In this document: piece by piece, positions 17,556-26,109 of the stretch
Layout of the letters: the number at the start of each line of letters is the position of its first letter
How positions within the stretch are numbered: position 1 is the stretch's first letter
Source: Amedibacterium intestinale
Lineage (GTDB): Bacteria > Bacillota_I > Bacilli_A > Erysipelotrichales > Erysipelotrichaceae
DNA length: 64,000 nucleotides
Assembly (NCBI RefSeq): GCF_010537335.1
Contig: NZ_AP019711.1
Location: 1,922,001-1,986,000, forward strand
Direction: 5' to 3'
Position numbers and translations under genes: made by a program
The notes under the pieces: model-generated
The model's database searches: none
The model's input: the letters and a program-made list of their open reading frames with translations, nothing else
What the model was told of the DNA's origin: nothing

Positions 17556-17605
17556 TTTGACATTCAAAGTATAATTGTGTATAGTTTTATCACAACTACT
17601 TTGAA
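17556..17605 (+). promoter_or_regulatory. Promoter of the degV gene with FabT-like palindrome
   Basis: TTGACA (17557-17562) and TATAGT (17580-17585) are 17 bases apart. The -35 lies in TTTGA-CAT-TCAAA (17556-17568), which resembles the FabT operator of streptococci and enterococci. In addition TTCAAAGT (17563-17570) is repeated inverted as ACTTTGAA (17598-17605) around the start site. Confidence 0.5.
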
Positions 17606-17632
17606 GTTAAAAGTATATAAAGGAGAATTCAG

Positions 17633-18478
17633 ATGATTAGAATTATTACTGACTCTACTTCCGATATAGGATTAGATTATGCAAAAGAATTAAATATTGA
17701 GATTGTACCGTTAAAGGTTATTTTTAATACTGCAGAATATAAAGATAGAATTGATCTGCAGCCTGAAAAGTTTTATGAATTATTGGAAAACTGTGATGCA
17801 TTACCAACAACATCTCAACCTGCTCCACAAGATTTCATGGATTTTTTTGAAGATGCAAAACAAAAGAAAGACAGCGTTATTTTAATTACATTATCCAGTG
17901 GATTAAGTGGTACGTATCAAAATGCCTGTATGGCTAAAGACTTAGTAGAATATGAAGATATTCATATCATTGATAGCTTAAGTGCTACACAGGCTTTACG
18001 GTTAATTGTAGAAAAAGCAGTATCTCTTAGAGATAAAGGTTTTTCTGCAGAAGAAATAGTAAAAGAGATTGAAAATTATAAAACAAGGGTAAAGATTTAT
18101 GGCATTGTGGATACTTTGGAGTTTTTATTCAAAGGTGGCAGATTGTCCAGAACAAGTGCTACAGTTGGTTCTGTATTAAAATTAAAACCAATTATTGGTT
18201 TTAAAGAAAAAGGTAAACTAGATGTCTTTGGAAAAGCGAGAGGAACGCAAAAAGCAACAGATAAACTCATTGACCTTATAAAACAAGGAAACGAAATTGA
18301 TTTAGATGAGCCTGTATGTATTGCATATACAGGAAACAATACTTCAATCGAAAAATTTGAAAATAAATTAAAAGATGAGCTGGGAATTAAAAATGTAAAA
18401 CATGGAGTAGTTGGTCCAGTAATTGGTACACATGCAGGACCTGGGGCTTGTTTGATTACTTATGTTACTAAGAAGTAA
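17633..18478 (+). CDS. DegV family fatty acid-binding protein
   Basis: The 281-residue protein shows the DegV/FakB pattern: IITDSTSDI at the N-terminus, PTTSQPAPQDF, ITLSSGLSGTYQNA, DTLEFLFKGGRLSRTSA, KPIIGFKEKGKL and the C-terminal GPVIGTHAGPGA. FakB proteins hold a fatty acid while the kinase FakA phosphorylates it, feeding exogenous fatty acids into phospholipids. The fakA kinase is not in the window. A GGAG ribosome site precedes ATG 17633. The acyl chain preferred cannot be told from sequence. Confidence 0.9.
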   Translation: MIRIITDSTSDIGLDYAKELNIEIVPLKVIFNTAEYKDRIDLQPEKFYELLENCDALPTTSQPAPQDFMDFFEDAKQKKDSVILITLSSGLSGTYQNACMAKDLVEYEDIHIIDSLSATQALRLIVEKAVSLRDKGFSAEEIVKEIENYKTRVKIYGIVDTLEFLFKGGRLSRTSATVGSVLKLKPIIGFKEKGKLDVFGKARGTQKATDKLIDLIKQGNEIDLDEPVCIAYTGNNTSIEKFENKLKDELGIKNVKHGVVGPVIGTHAGPGACLITYVTKK

Positions 18479-18500
18479 AATCCTTATTTAAACATATCTA

Positions 18501-18552
18501 AAAAAATACCATGCATTCTTGTATTTTGACATACAGCTGCGTGGTATTTTTA
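18501..18552. terminator. Bidirectional terminator between degV and nagB
   Basis: AAAAATACCA and TGGTATTTTT form a long stem between convergent genes, with A/T-runs on both sides. Confidence 0.75.
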
Positions 18553-18563
18553 TTGTTGTTATT

Positions 18564-19277
18564 TTATATCTCTACATCAAATTCATCCATGCATATAACA
18601 ACATCTACATTATTATGTAACCATAAGAAAGAAGCAGGAAGTTGTGTTGAAATCTTCTGTTTTAAGAATTCTTTAAATAATTCCAGTTTCTCTTTTCCAT
18701 GCATTAACAGGATAATATGTTTAGAATCCAAAATATTTTTCATACCAATCGTAACACCTTGTGTAACTCCTTTATCTTCCTCTTCCAGCATAGAATGCGT
18801 TTTAGATAATGCAGTTAGTTCACTTACAAAAGAAATTGGATGCAAAGCATCATCTGGTTCATTTAATCCTAAGTGCCCATTTTTTCCAAATCCTAGAATA
18901 CATAAATCAATAGGATTTTCATCCAAATAAGCATTAATTCTTTCTGTTTCTTGCTTGGCATCCTTATTTAATGCGAAAGATACCATTTGTTTTTCCAAGT
19001 CCAAAGGACCAACGAAGTGTTTTTGTAAAAAGTATTCGCAAGTAGCAGTAGACGTTTCATCTAATCCTACCCATTCATCTAGCTTTACAAGTTTCCATTT
19101 AGACATATCTACTTTATCATTTTTTACTTGTTCTACAAAATACTTATAAGCCAATGCAGGGCTGGAACCAGTCGCAAGACAAATTTCTATATCTTCTTTC
19201 TCATCTACATCTTTACGCATCAATTCTGCACAGATGTTACTCATTTCATCATAATCTTTTGCCTGAATAAAATTCAT
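18564..19277 (-). CDS. nagB: Glucosamine-6-phosphate deaminase
   Basis: NagB converts glucosamine 6-phosphate to fructose 6-phosphate and ammonia. The 237-residue product is the short Firmicutes form, with LATGSSPALAYKYF, VKLDEWVGLD (catalytic Asp region) and LGFGKNGHLGLNEP carrying the ring-opening His. I start at 19277 because the ATG follows the upstream stop by two bases and has GAGAGG before it. Its place at the end of a mannose-family PTS operon suggests that the imported sugar is, or is converted to, an amino-sugar phosphate. Confidence 0.92.
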   Translation of the reverse strand: MNFIQAKDYDEMSNICAELMRKDVDEKEDIEICLATGSSPALAYKYFVEQVKNDKVDMSKWKLVKLDEWVGLDETSTATCEYFLQKHFVGPLDLEKQMVSFALNKDAKQETERINAYLDENPIDLCILGFGKNGHLGLNEPDDALHPISFVSELTALSKTHSMLEEEDKGVTQGVTIGMKNILDSKHIILLMHGKEKLELFKEFLKQKISTQLPASFLWLHNNVDVVICMDEFDVEI

Positions 19278-19279
19278 TA

Positions 19280-19864
19280 TTATTTCCTCTCTTTCCATTG
19301 ACTACATAAGTTTTCATATAATTTCGCATTTTTCATATCATGACAATTCTCATATTGTTTTTGTATCAGATAATAATAAACAGGTTTTTGATTTTCACTT
19401 ACACTATTCAGTTTTTCTTTCATTTCCTCAATAAAACAAGATTTTCCATCAACTAAAATATCTACCATGTAAGTCGCTTCTTTCATAACCTGTGTACCCA
19501 TAACATTCTTCATTTCATCTAAAAATAAATGACATTTTCTGCTATCTTTTCTATCTATATAATACTGTAATCCTCGCTGTAAAAGATCTTGTGTCTGCTG
19601 CTTGTTTTTCTTTGCTCTTAGTAAGAGTGTAAATTGATGATCGATTTCTTTTTTACGATTCTGCATCATATATCCATTTAACTTCATATATTCAATATTA
19701 TATGGCGGAAGTACAACCTGTGCTTTTGTAGTACTTAATAAATTATAAAAAGAATCAAAGTCCTTATTTTCTAGAAATGCAATCAGTTTATTTTTTATAT
19801 ACATTTGTAATCCCATATAAACAATGAAAAAAAGGAAAACAACTGCCAAACAAAATATCAACAT
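19280..19864 (-). CDS. Membrane-anchored protein of unknown function
   Basis: I do not recognise this 194-residue protein. It has one N-terminal membrane helix (about residues 1-22), then a mostly helical cytoplasmic or external part rich in Lys and Glu. Repeated pairs of helices (FDSFYNLLSTT... IEYMKLNGYMMQNRKKEID... DLLQRGLQYYIDRKD... KPVYYYLIQKQYENCHDMKNAKLYE) look like degenerate TPR repeats. It lies between the HAD phosphatase and nagB with short gaps, so it is co-transcribed with them. Confidence 0.7.
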   Translation of the reverse strand: MLIFCLAVVFLFFIVYMGLQMYIKNKLIAFLENKDFDSFYNLLSTTKAQVVLPPYNIEYMKLNGYMMQNRKKEIDHQFTLLLRAKKNKQQTQDLLQRGLQYYIDRKDSRKCHLFLDEMKNVMGTQVMKEATYMVDILVDGKSCFIEEMKEKLNSVSENQKPVYYYLIQKQYENCHDMKNAKLYENLCSQWKERK

Positions 19865-19879
19865 ACTTCTATATCCTCT

Positions 19880-20650
19880 CTAAATTAAACCAAAGTGCTT
19901 TAACGCTAATTCAACACCATTGTTATCTATATCTTCTGTAATATAGTTTGCTACTTTTTTCAAGCCTTCATGCGCATTCCCCATGGCAATACCAATCTGA
20001 CAATACTCCAGCATATCTATATCATTCTCCCCATCACCAAAGGCCATGGTTTCTTCTTTTTTTATTCCATAGTGCTGCAGCATGTGCTCAATTCCTTTTG
20101 CTTTTCCACCACTACTGGAAATCACATCAGAGCCAAAAGCGTTCCATCCTGTACACTTGCTGTATATAAGATTAGATACAATTTTGTTTACTTCTTCTCT
20201 GCTTGTAAATAAAGTTACCTGATATACTTTATTATCGGATAGTTCTCTAATAGGAGGCATTTCAGAAGAAACACTGGCTTGTACTTTCTCCAGCTCTTTG
20301 GTGTGTTTATTGGTGTAAAGTGCATTTTCTTCTATAAAAAATACAGGAATTTCTTTTTTCTCAAATTCATTTCTTAGGATTTCTATATCATGTGGATGAA
20401 TGCTATTTTCATAAAGGATACGATAGTTTTTATCCAGACAAAGTTGTCCACTTAACGTAATATATCCATCAAATGTAATTTCTTCCATAGGAAGCTGTTC
20501 TATCTCAATTCGATGTCTGCCGGTTGCTAAAAAGACATATATGCCTTTTTTCTGCAATATTTGAATGGCCTTTTTTGCACTTTCCGGTATCGCATTTAAT
20601 CGATGCGAAAATAGTGTATGATCTACATCAAAAAAAACTGCTTTTATCAT
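19880..20650 (-). CDS. Cof-type HAD family sugar or nucleotide phosphatase
   Basis: The protein has the HAD motifs in order: FFDVDHTLF (nucleophile Asp and acid/base Asp), LATGR, a type IIB cap, a Lys in GGKAKGIE, and FGDGENDIDML for Mg binding. At 256 residues it fits the Cof/YidA family, which acts on various sugar phosphates and cofactors. I start at 20650, six bases after GGAGG; the ATG two codons earlier touches the ribosome site. A terminator hairpin lies between it and the EIID gene, so its level may be below that of the transporter. Confidence 0.87.
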   Translation of the reverse strand: MIKAVFFDVDHTLFSHRLNAIPESAKKAIQILQKKGIYVFLATGRHRIEIEQLPMEEITFDGYITLSGQLCLDKNYRILYENSIHPHDIEILRNEFEKKEIPVFFIEENALYTNKHTKELEKVQASVSSEMPPIRELSDNKVYQVTLFTSREEVNKIVSNLIYSKCTGWNAFGSDVISSSGGKAKGIEHMLQHYGIKKEETMAFGDGENDIDMLEYCQIGIAMGNAHEGLKKVANYITEDIDNNGVELALKHFGLI

Positions 20651-20666
20651 ATTCATCCTCCATATT

Positions 20667-20698
20667 GATAAAAACGGATTGAAAATATCCAATCCGTT
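20667..20698 (-). terminator. Internal terminator between EIID and the phosphatase
   Basis: A perfect 9-bp stem (AACGGATTG with CAATCCGTT) followed by TTTTTATC on the minus strand lies between the PTS genes and the HAD gene. It may set a step-down in transcription. Confidence 0.75.
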
Positions 20699-20707
20699 TT
20701 CTTCATT

Positions 20708-21502
20708 TTACATTAATCCAACCCAAGCACAAAGAATAGAGATAACGATAATACCTAAAATCAGAAGGATTGGAGATACCTGTTTTTTCTTCAACAGGAA
20801 GAAGCACAGCAATGTGATTCCCATTGGTAACAAGTTAGGGAAGATACGGTCAAAGAATTCTGTTTGAACAGCAACTTCAATTCCACCATCTACTTTAATG
20901 ACAGGTAATAGATTTACAGATACATAAGAAGCAATCAAAGCTCCGATAACGGTAATACCTAAGATGGTAGCAGCATTTGCCAATACATCTGAGTTTTCTG
21001 TAATAATATCAATAGATTTTGTACCTAAACGATATCCAAGATGTGTCCATACGATACGTAGAATCCAAATTGTTAAATATGTTAGGAAGAAGATAATTGG
21101 ACCGATGATAGAACCCTGACTTGCGAAAGAACATGAAATACCAGCTACGATTGGTAAAATTGTAAACCAGAAAATAGCATCTCCAATACCAGCGATTGGA
21201 CCAAATAACGCAAGTTTCAACCCTTTGATCATATCACGGGAAGCCCCACCTTCTTCTAAAGAGATCATTAATCCCATCAAGAAACCAACTAGGTTAGGGT
21301 GTGTATTGATGAATTCCAGGTTATCTGTCATTGCACCAGAAATTGCTTCTTTGTCATCCCCGTAGATTTTTTTCAGTACGGGAAGCATTGCCCATGTAAA
21401 ACCACAAGCCTGCATACGTTCATAGTTAAATGATGCCTGTAAGAAAGAAGAACGAATCCCTAGCATCGTTATATCTTTTTTAGTTAATTTAGATTCCGAC
21501 AT
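20708..21502 (-). CDS. PTS EIID component, mannose/fructose/sorbose family
   Basis: EIID works with EIIC as the membrane channel of mannose-family phosphotransferase systems. The 264-residue product starts MSESKLTKKDITMLGIRSSFLQASFNYERMQ, has the GFTWAMLPVLKKIYG and LFGPIAGIGDAIFWFTILPI motifs of the family, and ends in hydrophobic segments. I start at 21502 behind GGGAGG; the gene overlaps EIIC by 14 bases. The family covers mannose, sorbose, N-acetylgalactosamine, galactosamine and others, and the substrate cannot be fixed from this chain alone. Confidence 0.93.
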   Translation of the reverse strand: MSESKLTKKDITMLGIRSSFLQASFNYERMQACGFTWAMLPVLKKIYGDDKEAISGAMTDNLEFINTHPNLVGFLMGLMISLEEGGASRDMIKGLKLALFGPIAGIGDAIFWFTILPIVAGISCSFASQGSIIGPIIFFLTYLTIWILRIVWTHLGYRLGTKSIDIITENSDVLANAATILGITVIGALIASYVSVNLLPVIKVDGGIEVAVQTEFFDRIFPNLLPMGITLLCFFLLKKKQVSPILLILGIIVISILCAWVGLM

Positions 21503-22298
21503 TTGAATCGCCTCCCATTCCACTTAAATCTGCATTTTGAATAGCTTCTTCAATATCTGCTTTTCTCTGTTTTGCGTTAAAGAAATCAATTAAAGCAAAT
21601 ACAGTTCCTAATAAAGCAACTGGAAGAAGGTTTGGCATATCGCAGAAACTTGCCATTAAGAAACCAGCGATGAAATATGGAACATATTTTGTTTTCATCA
21701 TAACTCTTAACAACATACCAAATCCAACTGCTGGAAGAATACCACCAGCGACTTCTAAACCATGTGTAATAACTTCTGGCAACCAGTTAACAAATGCAAT
21801 CATTGGCTGTTGTGCAACATATGTACACAAGAATGCCAATACTCCATAAGATAACGAAATAATTGCCATTGTCGTAAAGTTAATTCTTCTAATTCCCTTC
21901 ATGTCTGCATTTTCAGCACATTTGTCTGCTTTTCCCATGAAGAAAGAAAATGCTGAATAATAGAACAAAATTACATATTGTCCTAAGAATGAGAATGGTA
22001 AACATAGTCCTAATGCAGCTTCTGGCTGACATCCTGTAGTATAAGCTAATACAGTTCCCATCAAACCTGCAAAAACTGGGTTAGGTGGCTGTGTTCCCCC
22101 AGCTGGTGTCAACCCTGCAAATGCAAGTTCAACCAACGCCCCAACTTTTAAACCTAATGTAACATCGCCCAAAATAAGTCCTGTGAATGTAGAAACCATT
22201 AATGGACGGAAAATAAAGAATGCTTCAAGGAAGAAGTCAAGCCCAACGATAATTGTCATTATGGCTAACATAATTCCTTGCACTAATGTTATTTCCAT
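21489..22298 (-). CDS. PTS EIIC component, mannose/fructose/sorbose family
   Basis: This is the sugar-translocating membrane subunit (269 aa) with several hydrophobic helices and the conserved stretch LGDVTLGLKVGALVELAFAGLTPAGGTQPPNPVFAGLMGT. It forms the channel together with EIID. The start follows GAGGAG. It lies 34 bases after the EIIB gene. Pairing with EIIB and nagB suggests an amino-sugar or hexosamine transporter related to the Aga systems. Confidence 0.93.
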   Translation of the reverse strand: MEITLVQGIMLAIMTIIVGLDFFLEAFFIFRPLMVSTFTGLILGDVTLGLKVGALVELAFAGLTPAGGTQPPNPVFAGLMGTVLAYTTGCQPEAALGLCLPFSFLGQYVILFYYSAFSFFMGKADKCAENADMKGIRRINFTTMAIISLSYGVLAFLCTYVAQQPMIAFVNWLPEVITHGLEVAGGILPAVGFGMLLRVMMKTKYVPYFIAGFLMASFCDMPNLLPVALLGTVFALIDFFNAKQRKADIEEAIQNADLSGMGGDSNVGI

Positions 22299-22332
22299 AA
22301 ACTTTCTCCTCTTTTGTTTTTATTATTTTATA

Positions 22333-22803
22333 CTATCCTTCAATTTGTGTTTTAGGATCTCCAGGTACATCCTGAATATATACATTGATTCCTTTTGATG
22401 CTAAGAATTTCAAATCTTCCATATCTTTGTCATCAACGTAAACTTTTTTGGATAATGCACGTTTCCCTTCTGAGAAATGCATATTTCCAACGTTGACATC
22501 TTTCAATTCTACACCTGCTTCTACTAGTCTTCTGACATCTGCAGGAGTTTTACAAATAATAAAGATTTTCTGATTCGGTGCGGCATTTCCAATGATTGCT
22601 GCTGTTTTTGCAATGTCAAAGAAACGAATTCCTGCTCCAGAAGATTTTGCAGTAACACTCATTAACTGTTGCTGCAATTTATCCTGACTTGCTTCATCAT
22701 TCGCAACAAGCAATAGGTTTGCACCAATTGTTTTTGTCCATGTTACACCCACTTGTCCATGTACTAAACGATTATCAATTCTTGTTAATATGATATTTGG
22801 CAT
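22333..22803 (-). CDS. PTS EIIB component, mannose/fructose/sorbose family
   Basis: EIIB receives phosphate from EIIA on the His in IDNRLVHGQVGVTW (residue 14 or so) and passes it to the sugar. The 156-residue domain is complete, ending GINVYIQDVPGDPKTQIEG. I start at 22803 (MPNIILTRID) behind AAAGGAG. It is the first gene after the sigma-54 promoter. No EIIA gene is present in the operon, so phosphate must come from an EIIA encoded elsewhere or from the EIIA-like domain of the regulator. Confidence 0.93.
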   Translation of the reverse strand: MPNIILTRIDNRLVHGQVGVTWTKTIGANLLLVANDEASQDKLQQQLMSVTAKSSGAGIRFFDIAKTAAIIGNAAPNQKIFIICKTPADVRRLVEAGVELKDVNVGNMHFSEGKRALSKKVYVDDKDMEDLKFLASKGINVYIQDVPGDPKTQIEG

Positions 22804-22837
22804 ATCAATCTCTCCTTTCCTCTTCACTCATTGTTAT

Positions 22838-22853
22838 AGCAAAATTCATGCCA
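22838..22853 (-). promoter_or_regulatory. Sigma-54 (-24/-12) promoter of the PTS operon
   Basis: The minus strand reads TGGCATGAATTTTGCT, matching the consensus TGGCACG-N4-TTGCT at all key bases: GG at -24, GC at -12, correct spacing. It lies 35 bases before the EIIB start codon, between the activator gene and the PTS genes. This gives direct support for RpoN control of this operon. Confidence 0.85.
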
Positions 22854-22883
22854 AAAACTGTCGACTAGTGAAAACGGTTAATT

Positions 22884-25601
22884 TTAGAAGTAATTCAAGA
22901 TATATTTGATTTCAGGATCGGTTATTTCGACACTATATTGATAATTTGCGACACTAAAAGCTTCTCTAACTTTTTCAATTGCTTCTTTATTTTCTCTGCG
23001 GAATAGTTCAATTCCATCTACATTCTCAATCCCCTGTTTTAGAAGCAATCGCTCAATTAAACAACTGATATGTATAGATAATCCCACTTTATTTGCAATG
23101 TCCAGTTTTTTATTAAGTTTTTCTTCTAAGTCTCCTACAATTTCTTCTACGATATTCATAACTTTTTCTGGATTCAATATCGTTAATTGATTCACTATAT
23201 TAGAAAGAGTAAAGTTCTTCATTATATTTTCATTAAATGTTCTAAGCTCTTGTGGAGTTAAATATTTTCCTATGAGCTGATGCAAATAATCCATTTCCCC
23301 ATTGGTAATAATTGTTTCCATTCCCATGTATGGTATACCTTCTACTTGCGGATCTAGTGTACCTACAATCAATTGAATATTGTACTCTGAAAAAATTGCA
23401 TCTTGCTTTCCATAGTTCTTTAATGATTTATAATCATAAGGAAAGATCTGTAAATCTATAGATTTTGGTAAAGAGCGAAGAAGCATTTCACTAATTTTTT
23501 TCGCAGCTCCAAATCCCGTTGCACAAAGAGTTAAAATCGCATCTTGTTTTCTTTTCCCTTCGATAAATTTATAGGAAGAATAAATAACTTTCTGTATTTC
23601 CTGTACAATTTCTTTTGCTTTTTTTCCTTGTTTTATGTAATTTCCAATCTCTATGGCTGAAGCTGTGGATACATGATTAATCAAACCAATATTACATTCT
23701 AATAATGGATTTATTTTCTCATAAATATCCTCTAAACTTCCCATATCAACCAAAAGCATCAATTCTTGAATAGGACTTTTTTCTTTTAAATAAGAATTTA
23801 CTAATGTAGCAATTTTATCAATCGATGTTTGCAGTTCCATATCAATTCCATCAAAAATATGCTCTCCAAGCATATGATTCGCAGTATCCGCAATACTGCT
23901 GGCAGTAGAATATCCATGACATAAAATCAAACCAACTCGACCATTATGACTGGTAGGCTGAAACTCCAAGAATGCAAATCCCATTACTACCCACATAAAA
24001 GAATCCATATGAATATCCAGGTTCAAATCAGCATTTTCAATAATCTCGTCCGCAATTGTATAGGCACGTGGATACTTCTCACAAATCAATTGTTTGAACT
24101 CGTCTACTTCTTGTGCATGAACCGAAGTCCAAATACACGCCTCCGTTACATTTTTTGCATACTCAACAAACATCTTCGAATATACACGTATTTTATTATT
24201 TGGAATAATTAAAGAATATTTATTCATTACAATAGAGTAAATCTTATCCACCATCTTTAATAAATATTCTTCATTAGAAGTCGTTGTTTTATATTTCCCT
24301 TTAAAGAACAAATAATCTATAAAATTTGTAATAAATGAGCGACAATGTGTTACAAAAAGATCTTCATTTATCTGCTCCTTTTTATATAATTGATATGTTT
24401 CTAACAGCCTTTCATACAATTGAATCAATGGGTTTGATGAAGCTTGATCTTTATTCTGTTCGCTTATATCAATCATTGTTTCTGTTTTTAAATTATATGC
24501 ATTCATAGAAACGGATTTAGATTCATCAAATAAATATCCTGGTAAATCTAACAAATGTATTTGCATCTCTTCTTCCTGACGTTTCACAAACACATTTGCA
24601 CAAGTTGCTTTAATTGCGTTTTTCATTTCTCCAATATTTCCCTTAAACTCATGTTCTAATAGAGTTTGATATGCAAGATTAGAAATATGTATTTTTCTAT
24701 GAAGTCTTTGGCTTTCTACCTGCAGCATTTTAAAAATCATCTCATGTTTTTCAATCAAAGGACGTTCGCTTAAAGCAGGTATCGTAATCATAATAGGAAT
24801 TCTTCTAAGCATCGTTTTCAATAAAGCATTTTGTGGATTTTCTGTAGTCGCAAAAATCAAACGACATTTTGAAGAATACCAGTTTTCATTATCCCCAACC
24901 TTATGAAAAACTCCTTTATCCATGAACTGAAACAGCTTTTCTTGGCATTCCGGTTTTAAACAGTGTACCTCATCTAGAAATAGAATTCCTCCATCTGCTA
25001 AAGATATCAACCCTTCTGTTTCATCATCAGCTCCAGTATAGGCGCCTTTTACATGTCCAAATAAATTATCTGTCAATAATTCTGGATTATTTGCATATTC
25101 TGAACAATTTACTGCTATCATTTTCGCATTTGCTTTAATGATGTTTTGATGTCTTGCATACTCTTCCATAGAAGATGCTATCATTGTTTTCCCCGTTCCT
25201 GTTGGTCCATAAATCAAAACAGGCAATCCTTGTGGAGGATAACATATTGCAGCTTGACACTGTTCAATCTGGTCTTTTAAAGAACCATTATATCCTATTA
25301 TTTTTTCAAAATCATTTTCTTTATTTGCACAAAGTTCACTGACAGATGTATATATCGTTTTATCTAAAGTAATCTTCCATTTATTTTCCAATGCTTCTTT
25401 TGAAAAGAAATACACTGGACGAGAGTTAACTTTAATACATTTTTTCTCCTTTACGAACTCATTCAAATACTGACTTACTGTATTTCTACTCATTTGCATA
25501 AAATCTGACAAATCATTAGAAGTAAAACAAGAATTTTCCTCTATTTCATTTTCCAATGTTCTCTTTGTCAATTCTTCTAATAATTGAAACTTCGTACCCA
25601 T
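22884..25601 (-). CDS. levR: LevR-type sigma-54-dependent activator with PTS regulatory domains
   Basis: The 905-residue protein has an N-terminal winged-helix DNA-binding region (about 10-70), an AAA+ domain with Walker A GPTGTGKT, the sigma-54 contact loop GAYTGA and Walker B GGILFLDEVHCL, then two PTS regulation domains flanking EIIA-Man-like (VGLILCHGYSTASSIAD) and EIIB-like segments. LevR/ManR activators open sigma-54 promoters when phosphorylated by HPr and are inhibited by EIIB when sugar is absent. It lies between rpoN-EIIB and the PTS genes. Its ribosome site AGGAGG overlaps the last codons of the upstream EIIB gene. Confidence 0.92.
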   Translation of the reverse strand: MGTKFQLLEELTKRTLENEIEENSCFTSNDLSDFMQMSRNTVSQYLNEFVKEKKCIKVNSRPVYFFSKEALENKWKITLDKTIYTSVSELCANKENDFEKIIGYNGSLKDQIEQCQAAICYPPQGLPVLIYGPTGTGKTMIASSMEEYARHQNIIKANAKMIAVNCSEYANNPELLTDNLFGHVKGAYTGADDETEGLISLADGGILFLDEVHCLKPECQEKLFQFMDKGVFHKVGDNENWYSSKCRLIFATTENPQNALLKTMLRRIPIMITIPALSERPLIEKHEMIFKMLQVESQRLHRKIHISNLAYQTLLEHEFKGNIGEMKNAIKATCANVFVKRQEEEMQIHLLDLPGYLFDESKSVSMNAYNLKTETMIDISEQNKDQASSNPLIQLYERLLETYQLYKKEQINEDLFVTHCRSFITNFIDYLFFKGKYKTTTSNEEYLLKMVDKIYSIVMNKYSLIIPNNKIRVYSKMFVEYAKNVTEACIWTSVHAQEVDEFKQLICEKYPRAYTIADEIIENADLNLDIHMDSFMWVVMGFAFLEFQPTSHNGRVGLILCHGYSTASSIADTANHMLGEHIFDGIDMELQTSIDKIATLVNSYLKEKSPIQELMLLVDMGSLEDIYEKINPLLECNIGLINHVSTASAIEIGNYIKQGKKAKEIVQEIQKVIYSSYKFIEGKRKQDAILTLCATGFGAAKKISEMLLRSLPKSIDLQIFPYDYKSLKNYGKQDAIFSEYNIQLIVGTLDPQVEGIPYMGMETIITNGEMDYLHQLIGKYLTPQELRTFNENIMKNFTLSNIVNQLTILNPEKVMNIVEEIVGDLEEKLNKKLDIANKVGLSIHISCLIERLLLKQGIENVDGIELFRRENKEAIEKVREAFSVANYQYSVEITDPEIKYILNYF

Positions 25602-25605
25602 CGTA

Positions 25606-26109
25606 TTACCTCCTGATTTTTAAATCTTCCAAAGAAATAGAATCTAGCTTTTCAACAAGTGTACCTGGTACATCTTGATAAAATACAGAATATCCATGTT
25701 GATTTAGATATATAATATCTTCTACATCTTCCTTCGTTAAATACATTTTTCTATTAAATGGGTATCTTCCTTTTTCATAATGAATATTACCAATGTTTAA
25801 TTTCTGTGCTGACAATCCTAAAACACATAAGCGTTTTACTACCTGTATTGTTTTCACAACGACAAAAAGTTTACGATTGCTTGAACTATTTTGATAAGTT
25901 TCAACAAACTGTTCCGCAGTGTAAAAACGGATTTGTACATTTGAACTTTTCGCAATGGTTTGCATTAACTTTTGTGATAATGGGTTATATACAACCTCAT
26001 CATCTACTACTACAATTGTATCTATTGATAAAGAATCTGTCCAAGTGACTCCCACCTGTCCATGAACCAAACGATTATCTACACGTATTAATTTAATTTT
26101 TGCGCTCAT
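25606..26109 (-). CDS. Stand-alone PTS EIIB protein in the rpoN-levR operon
   Basis: This 167-residue EIIB paralogue keeps the phosphorylatable His in VDNRLVHGQVGVTW and the VFYQDVPG segment, but it is not next to EIIC/EIID; it lies between rpoN and the activator. The start at 26109 follows AAAGGGAG and overlaps rpoN by 17 bases. Free EIIB proteins can phosphorylate PRDs of LevR-type activators, so I infer a sensory or regulatory role, although it could also energise the same EIICD. Confidence 0.87.
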   Translation of the reverse strand: MSAKIKLIRVDNRLVHGQVGVTWTDSLSIDTIVVVDDEVVYNPLSQKLMQTIAKSSNVQIRFYTAEQFVETYQNSSSNRKLFVVVKTIQVVKRLCVLGLSAQKLNIGNIHYEKGRYPFNRKMYLTKEDVEDIIYLNQHGYSVFYQDVPGTLVEKLDSISLEDLKIRR

